Source: Agrococcus baldri (GTDB taxonomy: Bacteria > Actinomycetota > Actinomycetes > Actinomycetales > Microbacteriaceae). Taken from it: a stretch of 64,000 nucleotides of DNA. The position numbers were made by a program, and so were the translations under genes. Positions 26,897 to 35,761 of this stretch are shown piece after piece (within the stretch, counting starts at the first letter, position 1; every line of letters starts with the position of its first letter). The DNA is taken from NCBI GenBank assembly GCA_900114805.1, contig FOZN01000002.1, positions 62,001 to 126,000 on the forward strand, in the 5' to 3' direction. Below the pieces are notes generated by a model. It did no database searches. It saw nothing but the letters and a program-made list of their open reading frames with translations, and had not been told where the DNA came from.

Positions 26897-27562
26897 GTGG
26901 ACGTGCAGCTCGACATCTTCGGCGATCAGGCCGAGCTGTCGACCGCTCCCCCGGCGTCGGAAGCCGGCCCGCGCGCGCAGGTGCTCGCGCAGTCGACCGT
27001 CGTGATCGCCGGGCACGTGCGCCGGATCGTCGCCTATTCGAGCGACCGCGTCGCGTGGCTGCGCGCGCGCTCGCAGGGCGTCACCGCGACCGACGCGGCG
27101 AAGCTCAGCACGCAGCGCTCGATCCAGAACGTGGCGATGGAGAAGTTCGGCCCGCGCGGCTTCACCGGCAACGCCTTCACCGACCACGGCCGCGCGCGCG
27201 AGCCGCACATCGCCGACTGGGTGCACGACCACTTCTCGCTCACGGCATCCGACGCACTGTTCCACTCGGTGCCGGAGCGCCGTCACCTCGCGACGCCCGA
27301 CTGCATCAGCGACGACGGCAGCGTGCTGGCCGAGATCAAGACGACGTCGAAGCCCTTCGAGCGCATCCCGAAGCACTACCTGCGGCAGATCTGGTGGCAG
27401 CAGTACGTGCTCGGCGCCGAGCGCACGCTCTTCGTCTGGGAGCAGCACCGCGACTTCGTGCCGGTCGGTCCGCCGAGGCACCAGTGGGTGGAGCGCGACG
27501 AGGACGAGATCGCCGCGCTCGTCGACCGCGCCGACCAGCTGCTCGCGCTGCTGGCGCGCTGA
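26897..27562 (+). CDS. YqaJ-like (lambda-exonuclease fold) nuclease
   Basis: 221 residues from the GTG at 26897. Motifs of the YqaJ/lambda-exonuclease fold are visible: 'GVTATDAAKLS' near residue 63 (the motif I Ser/Asp region), 'GRAREPHIADWV' near residue 98, 'ATPDCISDDGSVLAEIKTTS' near residue 134 with catalytic Asp and Glu-x-Lys, and 'YLRQIWWQQYVLGAERTLF' near residue 161. Such enzymes are often phage recombinases, yet no phage genes are nearby and codon use matches the surroundings. The stop overlaps the next start (TGATG), so it is co-transcribed with an alpha/beta hydrolase gene. Confidence 0.8.
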   Translation: MDVQLDIFGDQAELSTAPPASEAGPRAQVLAQSTVVIAGHVRRIVAYSSDRVAWLRARSQGVTATDAAKLSTQRSIQNVAMEKFGPRGFTGNAFTDHGRAREPHIADWVHDHFSLTASDALFHSVPERRHLATPDCISDDGSVLAEIKTTSKPFERIPKHYLRQIWWQQYVLGAERTLFVWEQHRDFVPVGPPRHQWVERDEDEIAALVDRADQLLALLAR

Positions 27563-28305
27563 TGCTGCTCGCGATCCACGGCCTGGGCTCGGATTCCAGC
27601 GCCATGCGCGACTACCTGGCGGGCGCGGTGCCCGCCGGTGTGCAGGTGCTCGCGCCCGACCTGCGCGCGCACGGGACCAGCCCGCTCATCGGCGAGCCCG
27701 CCGACTTCGCGCTCGAGGCGCTGGCGGAGGAGGTCGCCGACGAGCTCGTCCGCGTCGGCGACGGCTCGCCCGTCTCGATCGTCGGCGTCTCGCTCGGCGC
27801 GGCGCTGGCCGCGCTGATCGCGCGCTCGGGCCGCTTCCCGCTCGACCGGGTCGCGCTCGTGCGGCCCGCCTTCACCACCGAGCCGCTGCCGCCGAACCTG
27901 GCCGTCTTCCCCGTGCTGGGGCGGCTCCTCGACGAGCGGCGCCCGCAGCGCGTGCTCGACCAGCTGCGGGCCTCCGGCGCCTGGCGCGCCATCGCGCACG
28001 AGTCGCTCTCGCACGCCCGCGCGTTCGAGGCCCAGGCGACCCAGCCCCTGGCGGCCGAACGACGCATCCGTCTGCTCGAGATCCCCCGCAACGCCGCCTA
28101 CCGGCCGGGCGAGCTGCGCATCCCCGCGCCGACCGTGGTGCTCGCGAGTCCGCGCGACCCGGTGCATCCGCTGCACGTGGCTGAGGCGTGGCGCGACGAG
28201 CTGGGCGTGCGCATGCTCGTCTCACCCGCACGGGACGACGGCGAGCAGGCGATGATGGCGTGGTTCCGGCACCAGCTGGGCAGCTTCCTGACCGGCATCC
28301 GCTAG
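27562..28305 (+). CDS. Alpha/beta-fold hydrolase
   Basis: 247 residues beginning on the TGATG overlap. 'LAIHGLGSDSSAMRDYL' gives the oxyanion-hole HG motif, 'SIVGVSLGAALAALIA' the nucleophile elbow G-x-S-x-G near residue 76, 'VVLASPRDPVHPLHVAEAW' the acid. A histidine expected late in the chain is not obvious ('ARDDGEQAMMAW'), though several C-terminal His residues exist ('WFRHQLG'). Esterase, lactonase or similar. Coupling to the nuclease gene may be only positional. Confidence 0.82.
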   Translation: MLLAIHGLGSDSSAMRDYLAGAVPAGVQVLAPDLRAHGTSPLIGEPADFALEALAEEVADELVRVGDGSPVSIVGVSLGAALAALIARSGRFPLDRVALVRPAFTTEPLPPNLAVFPVLGRLLDERRPQRVLDQLRASGAWRAIAHESLSHARAFEAQATQPLAAERRIRLLEIPRNAAYRPGELRIPAPTVVLASPRDPVHPLHVAEAWRDELGVRMLVSPARDDGEQAMMAWFRHQLGSFLTGIR

Positions 28306-28317
28306 TCGCCACCGAGA

Positions 28318-28380
28318 CTCAACGGCTGCTCGGCACCGATGTGCGAGAAATCGGCACATCGGTCTGCAATGGCCGTTGAG
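28318..28380. terminator. Nested hairpin between convergent genes
   Basis: Outer arms ctcaacgg (28318-28325) and ccgttgag (28373-28380) enclose inner arms accgatgtgc (28335-28344) and gcacatcggt (28354-28363). The structure covers the last 20 or so codons of the DUF998 gene on the minus strand and lies 13 bases past the alpha/beta hydrolase stop on the plus strand, so it can act as a two-way terminator. The inner 10-bp stem is unusually AT-rich for this region. Confidence 0.65.
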
Positions 28381-29020
28381 CCGCGGCGGGCAGCACGTGG
28401 ACGGCCGCCATCGCGAGCATCCAGACGATGCCGATCGCGGCGGCCACGTACTCGAGGGTCGAGCCGATGTCGGTGTTGCCGCGCGCGAGCGAGATGATGC
28501 CGCCGGTCGCGGCGATGCTGCCGACTGCGAGTCCCCCGGCGGTCGAGAGCCGCGCGACCCAGCGGTCGCGCGCGGTCGCGAACTGCAGCATCGCCAGGCA
28601 GCCGGCCGCGAACGCGAGCACCGCGGCGACGATGTGCACCCAGTCGCGCCACTGCGCCTCGTCGGTGAGCAGCGAGGGGCAGCCCATCGAGCAGGGCACG
28701 GCCGCGGCGACCAGGAACAGCGCGCCCGCGGCGACGAGCGCGGCGGCCGGCAGCACGCCGCGCAGGAACGGCAGCCGCGTGCGCACGTCGCGCAGCACCA
28801 CCGCGACCAGCAGGATGCCGGCGATCACCAGCAGGAAGCCCACCTGGAACTGCTCGGCCGTGGGCATGCCCAGCGCCCCGAGCTCGGAGATGTAGAGGAA
28901 CCGGTCGAGCGCTGCGCGCGCCTGCCCGATGACGACCGCCCCGGCCACGAGGCAGACGGCGGCGGCGGATGCGACGACGGCGTCGGCGACGACGACGCCG
29001 TCTGGTCGGTGGCGGGACAC
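28319..29020 (-). CDS. DUF998-type integral membrane protein
   Basis: 233 residues with about six membrane segments. 'DAVVASAAAVCLVAGAVVIG' is the first; 'FLYISELGALGMPTAEQF' near residue 41 is the outward loop with the S-E-x-x-A/G pattern of DUF998 proteins. A Cys pair in 'AVPCSMGCPSL' near residue 109 may form a disulfide. The last 18 residues are encoded inside a nested hairpin and are hydrophilic, possibly not conserved. No function is known for this family. It converges on the alpha/beta hydrolase gene with a 13-base gap. Confidence 0.75.
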   Translation of the reverse strand: MSRHRPDGVVVADAVVASAAAVCLVAGAVVIGQARAALDRFLYISELGALGMPTAEQFQVGFLLVIAGILLVAVVLRDVRTRLPFLRGVLPAAALVAAGALFLVAAAVPCSMGCPSLLTDEAQWRDWVHIVAAVLAFAAGCLAMLQFATARDRWVARLSTAGGLAVGSIAATGGIISLARGNTDIGSTLEYVAAAIGIVWMLAMAAVHVLPAAAQRPLQTDVPISRTSVPSSR

Positions 29021-29124
29021 AGGAGCACTGTAGCCGTGCGCGGCCGTGCGTCACATGCCGTCATGCGGACCTCTGCGCGTCATACGCGTGCGCTAGCGTC
29101 GAGGCGTAGCTGGGAGGAAGTGCG

Positions 29125-30078
29125 ATGCGCGCAGTGCTGGTACGGGAGTTCGGCCCGACCGAGACCGTCGAGATCGGGGAGATCGACGCTCCCATGAAGC
29201 TCGGCACCGAGGTGATCGTCGACGTCCACGCGGCCGGCATGAACCCGATCGACTACAAGACCGCCATCGGCAAGGGCGCCGCGAAGGCCGTCGAGCCGCT
29301 GCTGCCCTGGATCCCGGGCGGCGACGTCGCGGGCACCGTCGCCGAGTCGCCCTACGAGGCGCACGACCTGCAGCCAGGCGACGCCGTGTTCGGCATCGTG
29401 AACCACTGGCGCACGCGCGGCAGCTACGCCGAGCAGGCGGTCGTGCCGAGCCTGGCGCTCGCCCCGAAGCCCGAGTCGCTCAGCTTCGAGGAGGCCGCCG
29501 CGGTGCCGTGCGCAGCGCTCACCGCCTGGGACGCGGTCGTGCGGATCGCCAAGGCGCGCGCCGGCCAGCGCATCCTCATCCACGCCGGTGCCGGCGGCGT
29601 CGGCCACTTCGCTGTGCAGTTCGCGAAGTACTTCGGCGCGCACGTCGCCACCACCGTCTCGGAGCGCAACGTCGACTTCGCGCGCTCGCTGGGCGCCGAC
29701 GAGGTGGTCGACTACCGCAAGGACCGCTTCGAGGAGGTGCTGCAGAAGGTCGACGTGGTCGTCGACCTGATCGGCAACGTCGCCGACGACACGGGCACGC
29801 GCTCGCTCGACGCGCTCAAGCACGGCGGCCTGTATCTGAACGTGCCCACCGGCTCCTGGCCCGACTACGCATCCGTCGCCGCAGGTCGCGGCATGCGCGC
29901 CTCCTCCGTCAAGGTCGAGTCGGACGGCGGCAACCTGGGCATCATCAGCCGTCTGATCGACGCCGGCGATGTGCGCGTCGAGGTGCAGAAGGTGTACCCG
30001 CTCGACAAGGTGCGCGAGGCGTTCGCCGAGCTGCAGGGCGGCCACGTGCGGGGCAAGCTCGTGCTGAAGGTGCGCTGA
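29125..30078 (+). CDS. NADP-dependent oxidoreductase, quinone oxidoreductase-like (MDR superfamily)
   Basis: 317 residues. MDR pattern without a catalytic zinc site: 'VDVHAAGMNPIDYKTAIG' near residue 35, 'PGGDVAGTVAESPYEAHDLQ' near residue 70, 'SFEEAAAVPCAALTAWDAVV' near residue 121 and the Rossmann glycine motif 'LIHAGAGGVGHFAVQFAKYF' near residue 152. Members reduce quinones or enones with NADPH. Monocistronic, with a ggagg site before the ATG. Confidence 0.9.
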   Translation: MRAVLVREFGPTETVEIGEIDAPMKLGTEVIVDVHAAGMNPIDYKTAIGKGAAKAVEPLLPWIPGGDVAGTVAESPYEAHDLQPGDAVFGIVNHWRTRGSYAEQAVVPSLALAPKPESLSFEEAAAVPCAALTAWDAVVRIAKARAGQRILIHAGAGGVGHFAVQFAKYFGAHVATTVSERNVDFARSLGADEVVDYRKDRFEEVLQKVDVVVDLIGNVADDTGTRSLDALKHGGLYLNVPTGSWPDYASVAAGRGMRASSVKVESDGGNLGIISRLIDAGDVRVEVQKVYPLDKVREAFAELQGGHVRGKLVLKVR

Positions 30079-30119
30079 GTCGTCGTTCTCGAGCCCGGCA
30101 GTACGGCAGGATGGTCGCC

Positions 30120-31766
30120 ATGAGCGACGCGAAGAAGCCGCTGCTGGAGGTCTCCGGACTCAAGGTCGAGTTCACCACGCAGGATGGCGTGGTGACGGCA
30201 GTCCATGAGGCGAACCTGTCGATCGGTGCGGGCGAGACCCTCGCGATCGTGGGCGAGTCGGGTTCCGGCAAGTCCACGACCGCGATGGCCGTGATCGGCC
30301 TGCTGCCCGGCAACGGGCGGGCGACCGCCGGCAGCGTGCGCCTGGATGGCGAAGAGCTGATCGGCGCGAGCGAGGCGAAGCTGCGGAAGATCCGAGGCGG
30401 CCGCATCGGGCTCGTCCCGCAGGATCCGATGTCGAACCTCAACCCGGTGGCGAAGATCGGCACGCAAGTGGCCGAGACGCTGCTCGCGCACGGGCTGGCC
30501 ACGCGCAAGAACGTCGATCAGAAGGTCGCCGAGACGCTCGAGGCCGCTGGGCTCCCCGACGCGGCCGCACGCGCAAAGCAGTATCCGCACGAGTTCTCCG
30601 GCGGCATGCGCCAGCGCGCGCTGATCGCGATCGGCCTCGCGTGCCGGCCGCAGCTGCTGATCGCCGACGAGCCGACGAGCGCGCTCGACGTCACCGTGCA
30701 GCGCACCATCCTCGATCAGCTCGACACGATGACGAAGGAGCTCGGCACCTCGGTGCTGCTCATCACGCACGACCTCGGACTCGCGGCAGAGCGCGCCAAG
30801 CACGTCGTGGTCATGCACCGCGGCCGCGTCGTCGAGCAGGGGCCCGCGAAGCAGATCCTCGAGGCGCCGCAGCACCCCTACACGCAGTCGCTCGTCAAGG
30901 CGGCTCCCTCGGTCGCGATGGCTCGCCTGCGCCCGGAGGACTTCTCGAAGGACGAGGGGACGGATGCGGCGCTCGCGCAGGACGTGATCGTCGAGTTCGA
31001 GGGGGTCACCAAGGAGTTCCCCGTGCGGGGCAGCCGCGAGCCGTTCAAGGCCGTCGACGACGTCTCGCTCAAGGTGCCCCGCGGCACGACCGTCTCGATC
31101 GTGGGAGAGTCGGGCTCGGGCAAGACCACGGCTGCCCGCATGCTGCTGAAGGCGTTCGAGCCCACGAGCGGCACCATCCGCTTCGAGGGCAAGGACGTCT
31201 TCGGGCTGTCGAAGCAGGAGCAGCGCGAGTTCCGGCAGCGCGTGCAGCCGGTGTTCCAGGATCCGTACTCGTCGCTCAACCCGATGTTCACGATCGAGAA
31301 GATCATCGAGGAGCCGCTGGCCTTCTACCAGCAGGGTGGCAAGCGAGAGCGAGAGTTGCGCGTGCGCGAGCTGCTGGACCAGGTGGCGCTTCCGAGCGAG
31401 ATGGCGCGCCGGTACCCTTCGGAGCTCTCGGGCGGCCAGCGGCAGCGTGTCGCGATCGCTCGCGCGCTCGCGCTCAAGCCCGACGTGATCGTCTGCGACG
31501 AGCCGGTCTCTGCCCTCGACGTGCTCGTGCAGGATCAGATCCTGCGATTGCTGGGCGACCTGCAGCAGGAGCTCGGCCTCAGCTACCTCTTCATCTCGCA
31601 CGACCTCGCGGTGGTGCGCCTCATCAGCGACTACGTCAGCGTGATGCAGAACGGCAGGCTCGTCGAGGCCGCGACCTCGGAGGAGATCTTCACGAACCCG
31701 CGTGACCCGTACACGCGCAAGCTGCTCGCGTCGATCCCGGGCAACGAGCTCAAGATCGCCAGCTGA
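30120..31766 (+). CDS. ABC transporter double ATP-binding protein, peptide type (second system)
   Basis: 548 residues from ATG 30120, preferred over the ATG nine bases upstream because the ggcagg site is then properly spaced. Two ABC domains: Walker A 'GESGSGKSTTAMAV' near residue 43 with signature 'FSGGMRQRALIA', and Walker A 'GESGSGKTTAARML' near residue 333 with signature 'LSGGQRQRVAIARALA'. The second Walker B is 'VIVCDEPVSALD'. It serves the permeases and binding protein of the opposite-strand operon at 31827-35541, with which it is convergent rather than co-transcribed. Confidence 0.92.
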   Translation: MSDAKKPLLEVSGLKVEFTTQDGVVTAVHEANLSIGAGETLAIVGESGSGKSTTAMAVIGLLPGNGRATAGSVRLDGEELIGASEAKLRKIRGGRIGLVPQDPMSNLNPVAKIGTQVAETLLAHGLATRKNVDQKVAETLEAAGLPDAAARAKQYPHEFSGGMRQRALIAIGLACRPQLLIADEPTSALDVTVQRTILDQLDTMTKELGTSVLLITHDLGLAAERAKHVVVMHRGRVVEQGPAKQILEAPQHPYTQSLVKAAPSVAMARLRPEDFSKDEGTDAALAQDVIVEFEGVTKEFPVRGSREPFKAVDDVSLKVPRGTTVSIVGESGSGKTTAARMLLKAFEPTSGTIRFEGKDVFGLSKQEQREFRQRVQPVFQDPYSSLNPMFTIEKIIEEPLAFYQQGGKRERELRVRELLDQVALPSEMARRYPSELSGGQRQRVAIARALALKPDVIVCDEPVSALDVLVQDQILRLLGDLQQELGLSYLFISHDLAVVRLISDYVSVMQNGRLVEAATSEEIFTNPRDPYTRKLLASIPGNELKIAS

Positions 31767-31778
31767 GCCGCGCCGACG

Positions 31779-31816
31779 GCAGACGCCCCGAGCCGAGTGC
31801 GGCCCAGGGCGTCTGC
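31779..31816. terminator. Bidirectional terminator between ATPase and permease genes
   Basis: A 10-bp perfect stem gcagacgccc / gggcgtctgc with an 18-base loop, 12 bases after the ATPase stop on one side and 10 bases after the permease stop on the other. Confidence 0.7.
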
Positions 31817-31826
31817 TGCTTCGGCG

Positions 31827-32762
31827 TCAGCGCTTGCGCGTGCGCGGATCCATGGCCTCGCGCAGCGACTCGCCCAGCAGGGTGAAGCCGAGCGCCGTGA
31901 TCATGATGCAGACGCCGGGCAGGAAGGCGAGCGACGGCGCGATCGCGAGCTCGTTCTGCGCGTAGGTGAGCATGCGGCCCCACTCGGCCGTCTCAGGCCG
32001 GCCGCCACCCAGGCCGAGGAACGACAGCGCTGCGGCGTCGATGACTGCGGTCGCGAGCGTCAGCGTCGCCTGCACGATCACCGGGCCGACGGAGTTCGGC
32101 AGCAGGTGCGTCATGGTGATGCGGCCGGTGCCGAGGCCCAGCGTGCGGGCGGCCAGCACGTAGTCAGCACTGCGCTGGCCGAGCATCGACGAGCGCAGCA
32201 GACGTGCGAAGATCGGCACTTGCGAGACGCCGATGGCGATCATGATCGCGAGCGGCGTGCGGCCGAGGATGGCTGCGATCGAGACCGCGAGCAGCAGGTT
32301 CGGCACCGACAGCAGGATGTCGACGATGCGCATGATCAGGCCGTCGATCCAGCCGCCGAACGCGCCGGCGATCGCGCCGAGCACCATGCCGCCGGCCAGC
32401 CCGAAGAAGGTCGAGATGACGCCGATCAGCAGGGATGCCTGCGCACCCCAGATGAGCTTCGAGAGCACGTCGCCACCGAAGCGATCGATGCCGAGCGGGA
32501 ACTCCGCCAAGTCACCGGGACCCGGCAGCGAGGTCGGCCGCAGGTGCTCACGACCAGGGGTGTCGAGCTCGGCGTACGGCGCCAGCCAGGGTGCGAGTGC
32601 CGCGACCAGGATGAACAGCAGCACCACGATCGCGCCGACCCAGGCGGCCGGGTTCTTGCGCACGCGACGGAAGACATCGCCCCAGAAGCTGCCGCTGCGG
32701 CGTGGTGCCTCCGCTCCCGTCTCGGGACCGGTGGAGGGCTGGAGGACTTCTGTGGTGCTCAC
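31827..32762 (-). CDS. ABC transporter permease, DppC type (second system)
   Basis: 311 residues from GTG 32762, which forms a GTGA overlap with the preceding permease stop. Cytoplasmic N-terminus with 'FWGDVFRRVRKNPAAWVGA', first helix, then 'FPLGIDRFGGDVLSKLIWGA' near residue 85 (the DppC G-x-D-x-x-G-R/F-D pattern with Phe in place of Arg), EAA loop 'SADYVLAARTLGLGTGRI' near residue 200 and the C-terminal 'LSFLGLGGGRPETAEWGRML'. It pairs with the upstream DppB-type protein. Confidence 0.92.
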   Translation of the reverse strand: MSTTEVLQPSTGPETGAEAPRRSGSFWGDVFRRVRKNPAAWVGAIVVLLFILVAALAPWLAPYAELDTPGREHLRPTSLPGPGDLAEFPLGIDRFGGDVLSKLIWGAQASLLIGVISTFFGLAGGMVLGAIAGAFGGWIDGLIMRIVDILLSVPNLLLAVSIAAILGRTPLAIMIAIGVSQVPIFARLLRSSMLGQRSADYVLAARTLGLGTGRITMTHLLPNSVGPVIVQATLTLATAVIDAAALSFLGLGGGRPETAEWGRMLTYAQNELAIAPSLAFLPGVCIMITALGFTLLGESLREAMDPRTRKR

Positions 32763-33763
32763 TGGATCCTCACTCTCGGGTCGATGATGCTGTAGGAGAT
32801 GTCGACGAGCAGGTTGATCAGCGCGTAGGCGACGGCGATGAAGAGCACGAAGCCCTGCAGCACCGGGAAGTCGCGCGCGAAGATGGCGTTCGCGAGGAAC
32901 GAGCCGATCCCGGGGAAGGCGAACACCGTCTCGGTGAGCACCGCGCCGGAGATCAGCAGGCCCGTCTGCAGGCCGATCGTGGTCACGACCGGCAGCATGG
33001 CGTTCCGCAGCACGAACCGGTTGCGGATGATCTGCTTCGAGACGCCCTTCGCACGGCCGGTGCGCACGTAGTCGGCGTTGACGACCTCGAGCACGGATGC
33101 GCGGGTGATGCGCACGATGATGGCGAGCGGGATGGTCGCCAGCGCCACGGCAGGCAGGATCAGGTGGACGATCGCGTTCCAGGATGCGTCGAACTCGCCG
33201 GTCAGGACGCCATCGAGCACGTAGAAGCCCGTGAAGTGCGTCGCGTCGACGCCGCGATCCTGACGCCCAGTGGTCGGCAGCCAGCCGAGCTGCACCGCGA
33301 ACGCCCACTTGAGCATGAACGCGAGGAAGAAGACGGGGATGGTGATGCCCAGCAGGCTCGCCCCCACCGAGAGGTGGTCGAGCCATCTGCCGTGGTTGCG
33401 GGCCGCCCAGTAGCCGAGCGGGACGCCGATGCCCACGGCGATGATGAGCGCGAACACGGACAGCTCGATAGTGGCCGGGAAGCGGTTCATGAACTCCTCG
33501 AGCACCGGCCTGCGGGTCTCGATCGAGTTGCCGAAGTCGCCCTGCACGAGCTTGCCGAGCCAGGTGATGTACTGCTCAGGCAGCGGCCGGTTGAACCCGT
33601 AGGCCTCGTTGATCCGCTCGATCGCCTCCGGCGTCGCGCGTTCGCCCAGGAGCGCTGCAGCCGGGCCGCCGGGCAGAGCCCGCACCCAGAAGAACAGCAG
33701 CACGGTCAAGCCGAACAGGGTCGGGATCAGCAGCAGCAGGCGTCTGCCGATGGTTCGCAGCAC
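32759..33763 (-). CDS. ABC transporter permease, DppB type (second system)
   Basis: 334 residues. Typical DppB opening 'MLRTIGRRLLLLIPTLFGLT', 'WVRALPGGPAAALLGERAT', 'LPEQYITWLGKLVQGDFGNS' and EAA loop 'NADYVRTGRAKGVSKQII' near residue 225. An extended outward loop around residues 157-185 ('GWLPTTGRQDRGVDATHFTG') is longer than in the first system. The ATG is 101 bases downstream of the binding-protein stop. Confidence 0.92.
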   Translation of the reverse strand: MLRTIGRRLLLLIPTLFGLTVLLFFWVRALPGGPAAALLGERATPEAIERINEAYGFNRPLPEQYITWLGKLVQGDFGNSIETRRPVLEEFMNRFPATIELSVFALIIAVGIGVPLGYWAARNHGRWLDHLSVGASLLGITIPVFFLAFMLKWAFAVQLGWLPTTGRQDRGVDATHFTGFYVLDGVLTGEFDASWNAIVHLILPAVALATIPLAIIVRITRASVLEVVNADYVRTGRAKGVSKQIIRNRFVLRNAMLPVVTTIGLQTGLLISGAVLTETVFAFPGIGSFLANAIFARDFPVLQGFVLFIAVAYALINLLVDISYSIIDPRVRIQ

Positions 33764-33864
33764 GTCGTCTCTCCGTCGGGGGCTAGCTCAGGGGACCGGG
33801 ATCTACCCGGTCGTGCGGATGCCGTGGAGCTTGCGCCCCACGGCATCCGCATGACTGACCGAGA

Positions 33865-35541
33865 CTACTCGCTGAGCTCGATCATGTTGTACACCTCGTC
33901 GTTGACGGGGCTGGCCGGGTACGAGATCACGCGCTCGTTGAATGCCAGCGAGGGCGCCGGGTGCGCGAGCGGCACGCCGGGGATGAACTGGGCGATCTGC
34001 TCGTTGATCTCCTGGTAGCGAGCACCGGCCTCCTCGAAGTCGGGCAGCTCGCGCGCCTCGGCGAGGGCCTGGAAGAGCTCCGGGTTGTCGAAGCCCCACT
34101 CGTTGCCCTGCGACCCGAAGAAGACGCCGACGAAGTTGTCGGTGTCGTTGTAGTCGCCGGTCCAGCCCAGCAGGTGGATGCCGTGGTCGGCGCTGCCCTG
34201 GATGAGGTCGAGGTAGTCGACCCACTCGTTGGAGACGGGGTTGACGGTGATGCCGACCTCCTCCAGCTGGCCGGACAGCGCGACGAAGATCTCCTCGGGG
34301 TTGGGCATGTACGGGCGCGAGATGTTGACGGGGTAGTTGAAGGTCAGCTCCAGCCCGTCCTCGTAGCCGGCCTCGGCGAGCAGCTCACGCGCGCGCTCCG
34401 GGTCGTAGTCGTAGGTCGTGACGTCCTCGTTGTAGCCGTTGACCACGTCGGGGATGAACTGCGTCGCCGGCTCGGTGCCCTCGGGGAGCACCTGCGTGAT
34501 GAGCGCGTCGCGGTCGATCGCGTGCGAGATCGCCTCGCGGACGAGCGGGTCCTGCAGCTCTTCGACCTGCTGGTTGAAGGCGAGGTAGAGGATCGTGAAC
34601 GGGTCACGCTGCATGACGTTGAAGCCGGCCTCCTCGAGCGCGGCGGTGTCGGCCGGCGCGACCAGGTCGTAGCCGTCGACGTCGCCCGCCTCGAGGGCCT
34701 GGCGGCGCGCGGTCGGGTCGTCGATCACGCGGAACACGACCTCCTGCACCTGACCCTGCTCGCCCCAGTAGTCGGGGTAAGCCTGCAGGACGACGGACTC
34801 ACCGGGCGACCAGGAGTCGAAGGTGAAGGGGCCGGTGCCGACCGGGTGCGCCTCGGCGTACTCCGAGTACTCGGGTGCCTCGGCCGAACCGCCGACGTCA
34901 TCCGCGCCGAACTCCTCCATCGCAGTCGGACTCTGCATGGCGAAGGCCGGCAGCGACAGCGAGGGGATGAAGCCCGAGAACGGACGGGTCAACGTGACGG
35001 TGGCGGTGAGCTCGTCGTCGGCCGAGCACGACTCGTAGAGCGCGTCCTCGTCGCCGGCGAACCCGTGGTAGAGCGCGCCGTAGTAGTAGGACAGGCTCTC
35101 GGTCGCGGCGATACCGGTCCAGTTGAACCAGCGTTCGAAGTTGGTGCACACCGCCTCGGCGTCGAACGGAGTGCCGTCGTGGAACGTGACATCGGACTTC
35201 AGGTTGAAGGTGGTCGACAGGCCGTCCTCGGTCGTCGTCCAGTCCTCGGCGAGCAGGGGCGCCGGGTCGGCCGTGCCGGGCTCGACGCCGATCAGGCCCT
35301 CGAAGATGTTGCGCGAGATGCGGAACGTCTCGCCGTCGTTGGCGAAGGCCGGGTCGAGGCCCGAGGGGTCGCTCGAGGAGGCGAAGACGAAGGTGGAGTT
35401 GACGTCGCTGGGCGCGGCGCTGTCGCCGTCGCCTGTGTCGGTGTCGTCGCGCTGGCTCTGCACACAACCGGTGAGCACGAGCGTCATGGCTGCAGCTCCG
35501 GCGAGGCCGGCGAGCAGACGCCGCTTTGCGGGTGAGATCAC
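33865..35541 (-). CDS. Peptide-type ABC transporter substrate-binding lipoprotein (second system)
   Basis: 558 residues from GTG 35541, chosen for the strong AAGGAAAGG site and because it places a normal lipoprotein signal at the N-terminus ('LAGAAAMTLVLTGC', Cys about 27). Family-5 features: 'DWTTTEDGLSTTFNLKSDVT' near residue 95, 'FDAEAVCTNFERW', 'AISHAIDRDALITQVLPEG' and 'GLELTFNYPVN'. Acidic mature protein. It is the first gene of the operon binding protein, DppB, DppC; the ATPase is on the other strand. Confidence 0.92.
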   Translation of the reverse strand: MISPAKRRLLAGLAGAAAMTLVLTGCVQSQRDDTDTGDGDSAAPSDVNSTFVFASSSDPSGLDPAFANDGETFRISRNIFEGLIGVEPGTADPAPLLAEDWTTTEDGLSTTFNLKSDVTFHDGTPFDAEAVCTNFERWFNWTGIAATESLSYYYGALYHGFAGDEDALYESCSADDELTATVTLTRPFSGFIPSLSLPAFAMQSPTAMEEFGADDVGGSAEAPEYSEYAEAHPVGTGPFTFDSWSPGESVVLQAYPDYWGEQGQVQEVVFRVIDDPTARRQALEAGDVDGYDLVAPADTAALEEAGFNVMQRDPFTILYLAFNQQVEELQDPLVREAISHAIDRDALITQVLPEGTEPATQFIPDVVNGYNEDVTTYDYDPERARELLAEAGYEDGLELTFNYPVNISRPYMPNPEEIFVALSGQLEEVGITVNPVSNEWVDYLDLIQGSADHGIHLLGWTGDYNDTDNFVGVFFGSQGNEWGFDNPELFQALAEARELPDFEEAGARYQEINEQIAQFIPGVPLAHPAPSLAFNERVISYPASPVNDEVYNMIELSE

Positions 35542-35761
35542 GGTGCTGGACCTTTCCTTATGGGATCGTTCGCACGCGCCCGCGGCTCCGCGGTGAGCGT
35601 GCGTGAGCACCAACCTAGCCGCACCACAGCGGAAACATCGTTCGCGGACAGTCACGATTGCGCAACGACCTTCCTCCCGCGCGGCCGGTGCTCTCGTCCT
35701 TCAGGACGAGATGGTCCCGGATGCGGTGCGCGGGTCGCACGCACCGGCTTAGCCTGAGCGC

